Origin: Mya arenaria
Lineage: Eukaryota; Mollusca; Bivalvia; Myida; Myidae
DNA length: 64,000 bases
Direction: 5' to 3'
NCBI RefSeq assembly: GCF_026914265.1
Contig: NC_069124.1
Coordinates: 18,435,088 to 18,499,087, forward strand
Positions 62,201 to 64,000 of this stretch are shown here, one piece after another. Every line of letters starts with the position of its first letter. Position 1 is the stretch's first letter. The notes beneath the pieces were generated by a model. That model saw only the letters and a list, made by a program, of their open reading frames with translations, did not search any database and was not told where the DNA came from. The position numbers were made by a program, and so were the translations under genes.

Positions 62201-62969
62201 TAAAATAAAAGGCAGTATTTGGATGCTGGAAGATTGGTTATAGCGTCTGAGCACATCTGGATCGTTACCTTGGTCAATCGTGGCCACGTCCGTCCTTAGA
62301 GTCAGCAACATCAATAATGACTGGTATCTTAGAAAACATCATGAAACAACTGGAACGAAACTAAACATACGATAAATCTTAAATCATAAAAGTAACAAAT
62401 ACGTTACTAACTAATGTTAGGCAATCAAACAGTGGAATTCTGTAAAAGAAAATAAATATGCATCTTAACAGGAAAATCAACCTGAAAATAGGGATGGGAT
62501 GGGCGGGAAATATTATCAAATGTATATCTTCGCTTTCAGACATTTCAAAATAACTTCTTATTTCACCAAATACAAAACCTCGAGTGACGAAAACAAAATC
62601 GTTTTCCCCATATACCCACAAAAACACGAGGAAATCATGTTACTAGTGACCCGTCAAACTAATCCACCTTCATGAATCTTAAGTAAGAAATAGAAGTGAA
62701 GTAACTCTGCAGTGCATAATATAATAATGGAAATTGTCAACACATTTATAAGTACAATTATTAATTACTAAATTGCTTGACAATTTGATTGACGATATTG
62801 TTACGTTTAATAAATGCCCCAAATATATTTCTACACAATCTTAGCTGATACTTTTTATTATTCGACTGTAACAAATCAACAAATTTTAGCATACTAAGTC
62901 TTACGTAGTATTGATCATTTAAATAATCTATGAGCACATCACGTAGACACACTCTGCTGCTCGTGTTTG
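62201..62969. other. Stretch between repeat copies
   Basis: No gene is supported. Minus-strand frames of 82 and 76 codons (62,379-62,627 and 62,761-62,991) show no recognised domain. Their amino-acid make-up reflects AT-rich DNA. Confidence 0.35.
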
Positions 62970-63770
62970 TTGTAATTTTAGAAACAGTCATAAATGAGGG
63001 AACATTAATTATCGGCTGCTAATTACTTATAACACTGCAGTTATAGCAATTTATTGTATTTTGAAATATCAAACAGTCCCAAATTTTGAAATGCACTATC
63101 AAAGCTGAAACTAAATGTGTTGCAAGCTATGCGTAACGCCATCATTTTTGTACTCAATGAATAATAATAAAACTAATAGTGAGGGGTAATCCTGAAAAAT
63201 AAAAATAAAGTTTTAAGAGGATATTTTTTCAAAAAAAACCACACACACACTTTTTTCATTTAACACAAAATATTGTTTATAGGATAAAGCTGTATATTAA
63301 GTGTATGCATGTTTTCATTCTATTCACATTCAATGTACTTCATAGATACTTGAACAACAGTTTTTTTTAACTTTCCTCTAAGATTATGCTTCGTTCGCCT
63401 TATATGGGGGAGGAGTTTAGTATGTGTTTGGTAAGAACCAGCCGGCCAGTAAGTTCAATATGTTAGAGCGCCGGTCTAGTGTTCCGGTGGTTTAGGGTTA
63501 GAGTCCCGCGCTGGATACCTTTTTCCTTATTATGTTAACTTTATGTTTAGTTTATGTTTCGACAACTGCTATAAATGTGCTGGCCTTATCGTCAGGCTAA
63601 TGTCTTACATATAGTCGATTCGAACGACACGTTGGTACATGGATCACTTTATTTGAGTTTCGTTCTAAAGTATATTGATTTTTACCAAAGTAACCATTTA
63701 TTTAAACACTCAATTGTTTATATCTGCCGTTTCAATTTGACAATTATTGACTTAATACTTATTATGCACC
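62970..63770 (+). repeat. Large repeat unit, start of a fourth copy
   Basis: Blocks TTAGAAACAGTCATAAAT, ATTATCGGCTGCTAATTACTTAT, TATCAAACAGTCCCAA, TTTTGAAATGCACT, GCAAGCTATGCGTAAC, GTTTTAAGAGGATATTT and GTTCTAAAGTATATTGATTT follow in the same order as at the start of copy B (45,320-45,780) and, for the first part, copy C (51,650-51,950). The copy is interrupted by a tRNA-like sequence at 63,440 and by the MITE at 63,771, and may continue beyond the window. Confidence 0.65.
63440..63520 (+). repeat. tRNA-like SINE head
   Basis: GCCGGCCAGTAAGTTCAATATG resembles an A-box region, CCGGTCTAGTGTTCCGG forms an anticodon-arm-like hairpin, and GGGTTAGAGTCCC is a recognisable B-box with a paired T-stem. 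The acceptor stem is poor, so I take it as tRNA-derived and not functional. Confidence 0.5.
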
Positions 63771-64000
63771 AGTCAATTGTAACCACGGCCCCCAAGGTCC
63801 GGGGATATACCGAGGATAGCCGGGGAAATGGACCGTGGTTTAACCTTCCAGGTGGTCCCGCAGTGCCGGGTGAATGCGGTGGTTTTGTTTTTGCGCAAAA
63901 TAAAGCGAGGAATGGGCCTTACCTAGTGTTACCTTGGACCGAAAGTCAAAGTCCCCGCTATTCCCCGCACCTGGGGGAGGGGGCGTGGTTACAATTGACT
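63771..64000. mobile_element. GC-rich MITE with 17-bp inverted ends
   Basis: AGTCAATTGTAACCACG at 63,771-63,787 is repeated exactly in reverse complement at 63,984-64,000, each followed inward by a run of C. The 230-bp interior is GC-rich against AT-rich surroundings, contains several CCGGGGA/TCCCCG blocks that also face each other, and encodes nothing. The right end coincides with the window end, so the target duplication cannot be checked. Confidence 0.8.

Overview
The window is eukaryotic nuclear DNA: AT-rich, gene-poor, with short exons bounded by GT/AG introns, tRNA-derived SINE heads, minisatellites, fold-back MITEs and trinucleotide arrays. A divergent HSPA12-type HSP70 gene, a class-B 7TM receptor and a THAP/YqaJ transposon together suggest a lophotrochozoan animal. 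A bivalve mollusc is most likely, by gene content rather than by any diagnostic locus.

Layout. 1-26.9 kb is almost entirely non-coding and holds dispersed repeats (three forward copies near 5.5, 10.2 and 14.4 kb), a 32-bp minisatellite (7.75 kb), a long hairpin (19.6 kb), a 450-bp fold-back element (25.55 kb) and a decayed LINE tail (26.1-26.5 kb). A short first coding exon with a signal peptide sits on the minus strand at 26.9-27.05 kb. 30.5-32.6 kb is a 74-bp satellite rich in the CRE palindrome TGACGTCA. 35.85-38.5 kb is copy A of a large non-coding repeat unit. 41.07-45.09 kb (+) is a five-exon HSPA12-like gene. Copy B of the unit follows (45.3-49.1 kb), then a minus-strand methuselah/adhesion-like GPCR (49.56-51.53 kb) with an N-glycosylated repeat stalk and one frameshift. 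Copy C (51.6-62.2 kb) is split by a 7.03-kb DNA transposon at 52,148-59,177. A fourth copy starts near 62.97 kb, and a small MITE with 17-bp inverted ends closes the window.

The main discovery is the 7.03-kb transposon. It has 17-bp inverted ends (14/17 identical), probable TA target duplications, and a related 'empty site' in copy B at 46.32-46.5 kb. It carries two convergent, intron-containing genes: a plus-strand YqaJ-type exonuclease and a minus-strand THAP + helix-turn-helix + DDE transposase that splices in frame to 464 aa with its catalytic triad intact. Both genes start about 65-75 bp inside the element's ends, and each start codon is preceded by the same 12-bp ETS-like motif. As I recall the literature, a transposase plus YqaJ nuclease is the signature of the ISL2EU branch of the IS5/PIF-Harbinger group. 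Signs of ageing are a missing THAP zinc cysteine, a damaged splice donor in the YqaJ gene, and nested insertions (a TTAA-type MITE and tRNA-like SINEs) in its introns.

The host genes do not form a pathway. The HSP70 relative is a cytosolic ATPase-fold protein of a family expanded in bivalves, and the GPCR is a membrane receptor. The rest is repeat biology: one 2.7-4 kb unit is present four times at the right-hand end and supplies both the transposon's target and the seed of a 43-bp tandem array.
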